A stretch of 64,000 nucleotides of DNA from Flavobacterium sp. I3-2 (lineage in GTDB: Bacteria; Bacteroidota; Bacteroidia; Flavobacteriales; Flavobacteriaceae): the NCBI RefSeq assembly GCF_013389595.1, contig NZ_CP058306.1:2356001-2420000 (forward strand), given 5' to 3'. Below are positions 63,234 to 64,000 of the stretch, piece by piece. Made by a program: the position numbers and the translations under genes. Numbering within the stretch: the stretch's first letter is position 1; each line of letters opens with the position of its first letter. The notes beneath the pieces were generated by a model. The model saw only the letters and a list, made by a program, of their open reading frames with translations, was not told the origin of the DNA and did no database searches.

Positions 63234-64000
63234 TTACCATTTCCAAATTTGCGGTTCGTCTTTCCAAAAGAATAATCTAAAAGTTTCATACAAATTACCA
63301 TTACCAATAGTATGTTTATCTCTAACAGGTTTATCTAAAATTATTTTATGTAAAGCTCCGCTATATGAACCAACCCATAAAATGGTTTCGTCATCAGAAA
63401 TTGTCATTCCAGAAATTGAAGAACCTAAATAATGTCTCCAGATTTTATTTCCGTTTCTATCAATTGCTTTGATGTAACCATAAGCATCACCAAGAATGTA
63501 ATAATCTTTTGTTGCTAAACCTGCATAAACGCGCATTTCTTCATCGATATTTGTAAAATCATCACTTTCTGAGTAAGCTTCGATTTGAGCTCCAACAAAT
63601 TTGTCCGAATTTATTCCAATAGTAATACCGTTATAAAAATGACAGGAATTCGTAATCAATTGACTGTCATCTTTTGCAAACAAACAAAAATGAGGATATT
63701 CTGATTGTGGGCCAATCGTTCCAATTTGATTTCCTTCTGAATCCAAAATTCGATGATTAAAATCTTGATCACCAACTACAATATATTTATTATCATGAGA
63801 AAGAGTTGCGTTTTCCATTGCAAGGTAAGATTCCCATTCATCATCGTTTTCATCAGGAACAGGATGAATCATCACTTCTGAATTTGTATTGATAATATAA
63901 ATTCCTTCTGAAGTTACAACTAAAACTTTGTTTCCATTATTAAAAGGAATTAGGTAAGAAATATCAATGTTTTTTAATTTATCTAACTTAAATTCATTGA
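63234..64000 (-). CDS. beta-propeller-like protein, 5' end beyond window
   Basis: At least 255 codons; the frame is open to the right edge, so the Met at 63875 is internal. Repeated blades of about 40 residues (NGNKVLVVTSEGIYIINTNSE, DDSQLITNSCHFYNG, NGNKIWRHYLGSSISGMTISDDETILWVGSYSGALHKI) fit a WD40- or PQQ-like propeller. Ends EPQIWKW. Function unknown. Confidence 0.8.
   Translation of the reverse strand, partial: NEFKLDKLKNIDISYLIPFNNGNKVLVVTSEGIYIINTNSEVMIHPVPDENDDEWESYLAMENATLSHDNKYIVVGDQDFNHRILDSEGNQIGTIGPQSEYPHFCLFAKDDSQLITNSCHFYNGITIGINSDKFVGAQIEAYSESDDFTNIDEEMRVYAGLATKDYYILGDAYGYIKAIDRNGNKIWRHYLGSSISGMTISDDETILWVGSYSGALHKIILDKPVRDKHTIGNGNLYETFRLFFWKDEPQIWKW

Overview
The window comes from a low-GC Bacteroidota genome, most likely family Flavobacteriaceae. 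The evidence is the AT-rich coding sequence, promoters of the TTG / TAnnTTTG type, a PorX regulator of type IX secretion, and the flavobacterial order alanine dehydrogenase - tsaE - porX. I cannot name the species.

Positions 1 to about 47,700 hold an integron-like cassette array. I count 50 complete cassettes plus one cut by the left edge. Almost every gene is on the minus strand. Cassettes are separated by 50 structured sites, mostly 181-194 bp, with five short forms of 87 or 126 bp. Each site runs from TAAC or CAAC to GTTA or GTTG on the plus strand, with paired arms inside. The sites have the architecture of integron attC sites and fall into about ten sequence classes. Each cassette's two ends are complementary to each other and private to that cassette, as expected for units that excise as circles. 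Duplicated cassettes carry their own 3' site with them but have different neighbours. The array ends at 47,704-47,707, next to a tyrosine recombinase (47,846-48,922) transcribed away from it. That is the layout of an integron, yet the recombinase lacks the insertion typical of IntI. A good -7 promoter element between the two points into the array.

The cassette genes are mostly small: lipoproteins, secreted proteins and proteins of unknown function. Several look like defence or toxin-type genes: a coiled-coil TIR protein, a Hachiman pair (hamA, with hamB broken by an insertion sequence), a stand-alone class III nucleotide cyclase, nuclease-fold proteins, a macrodomain protein and a zincin-like protein. 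Others are SMI1/KNR4 proteins, acetyltransferases, an RDD membrane protein and a full P-type cation ATPase. One cassette without a protein gene is present four times, each with a 343-bp body, including the position next to the recombinase. It can fold into a series of hairpins, one of them cloverleaf-shaped. A second gene-less cassette carries a 24-bp tandem repeat.

Two IS1595-like insertions interrupt the array. At 1,021-3,390 a partial copy and a complete copy of the same IS bracket sul2 (sulfonamide-resistant dihydropteroate synthase, GC-rich and clearly foreign). The unit is flanked by an 8-bp target duplication and splits a cassette gene. At 29,775-30,755 a third copy splits hamB.

From about 48.9 kb rightward the sequence is ordinary chromosome: TerC-like protein, small lipoprotein, DUF6095-like protein, murQ, RNase P RNA (rnpB), dienelactone hydrolase family protein, katG, a DUF4258-like protein, alanine dehydrogenase-like protein, tsaE, porX, a TrpG/PabA-type amidotransferase, a family 2 glycosyltransferase, coaE, a histidine kinase/response regulator pair, and a beta-propeller-like protein cut by the right edge.
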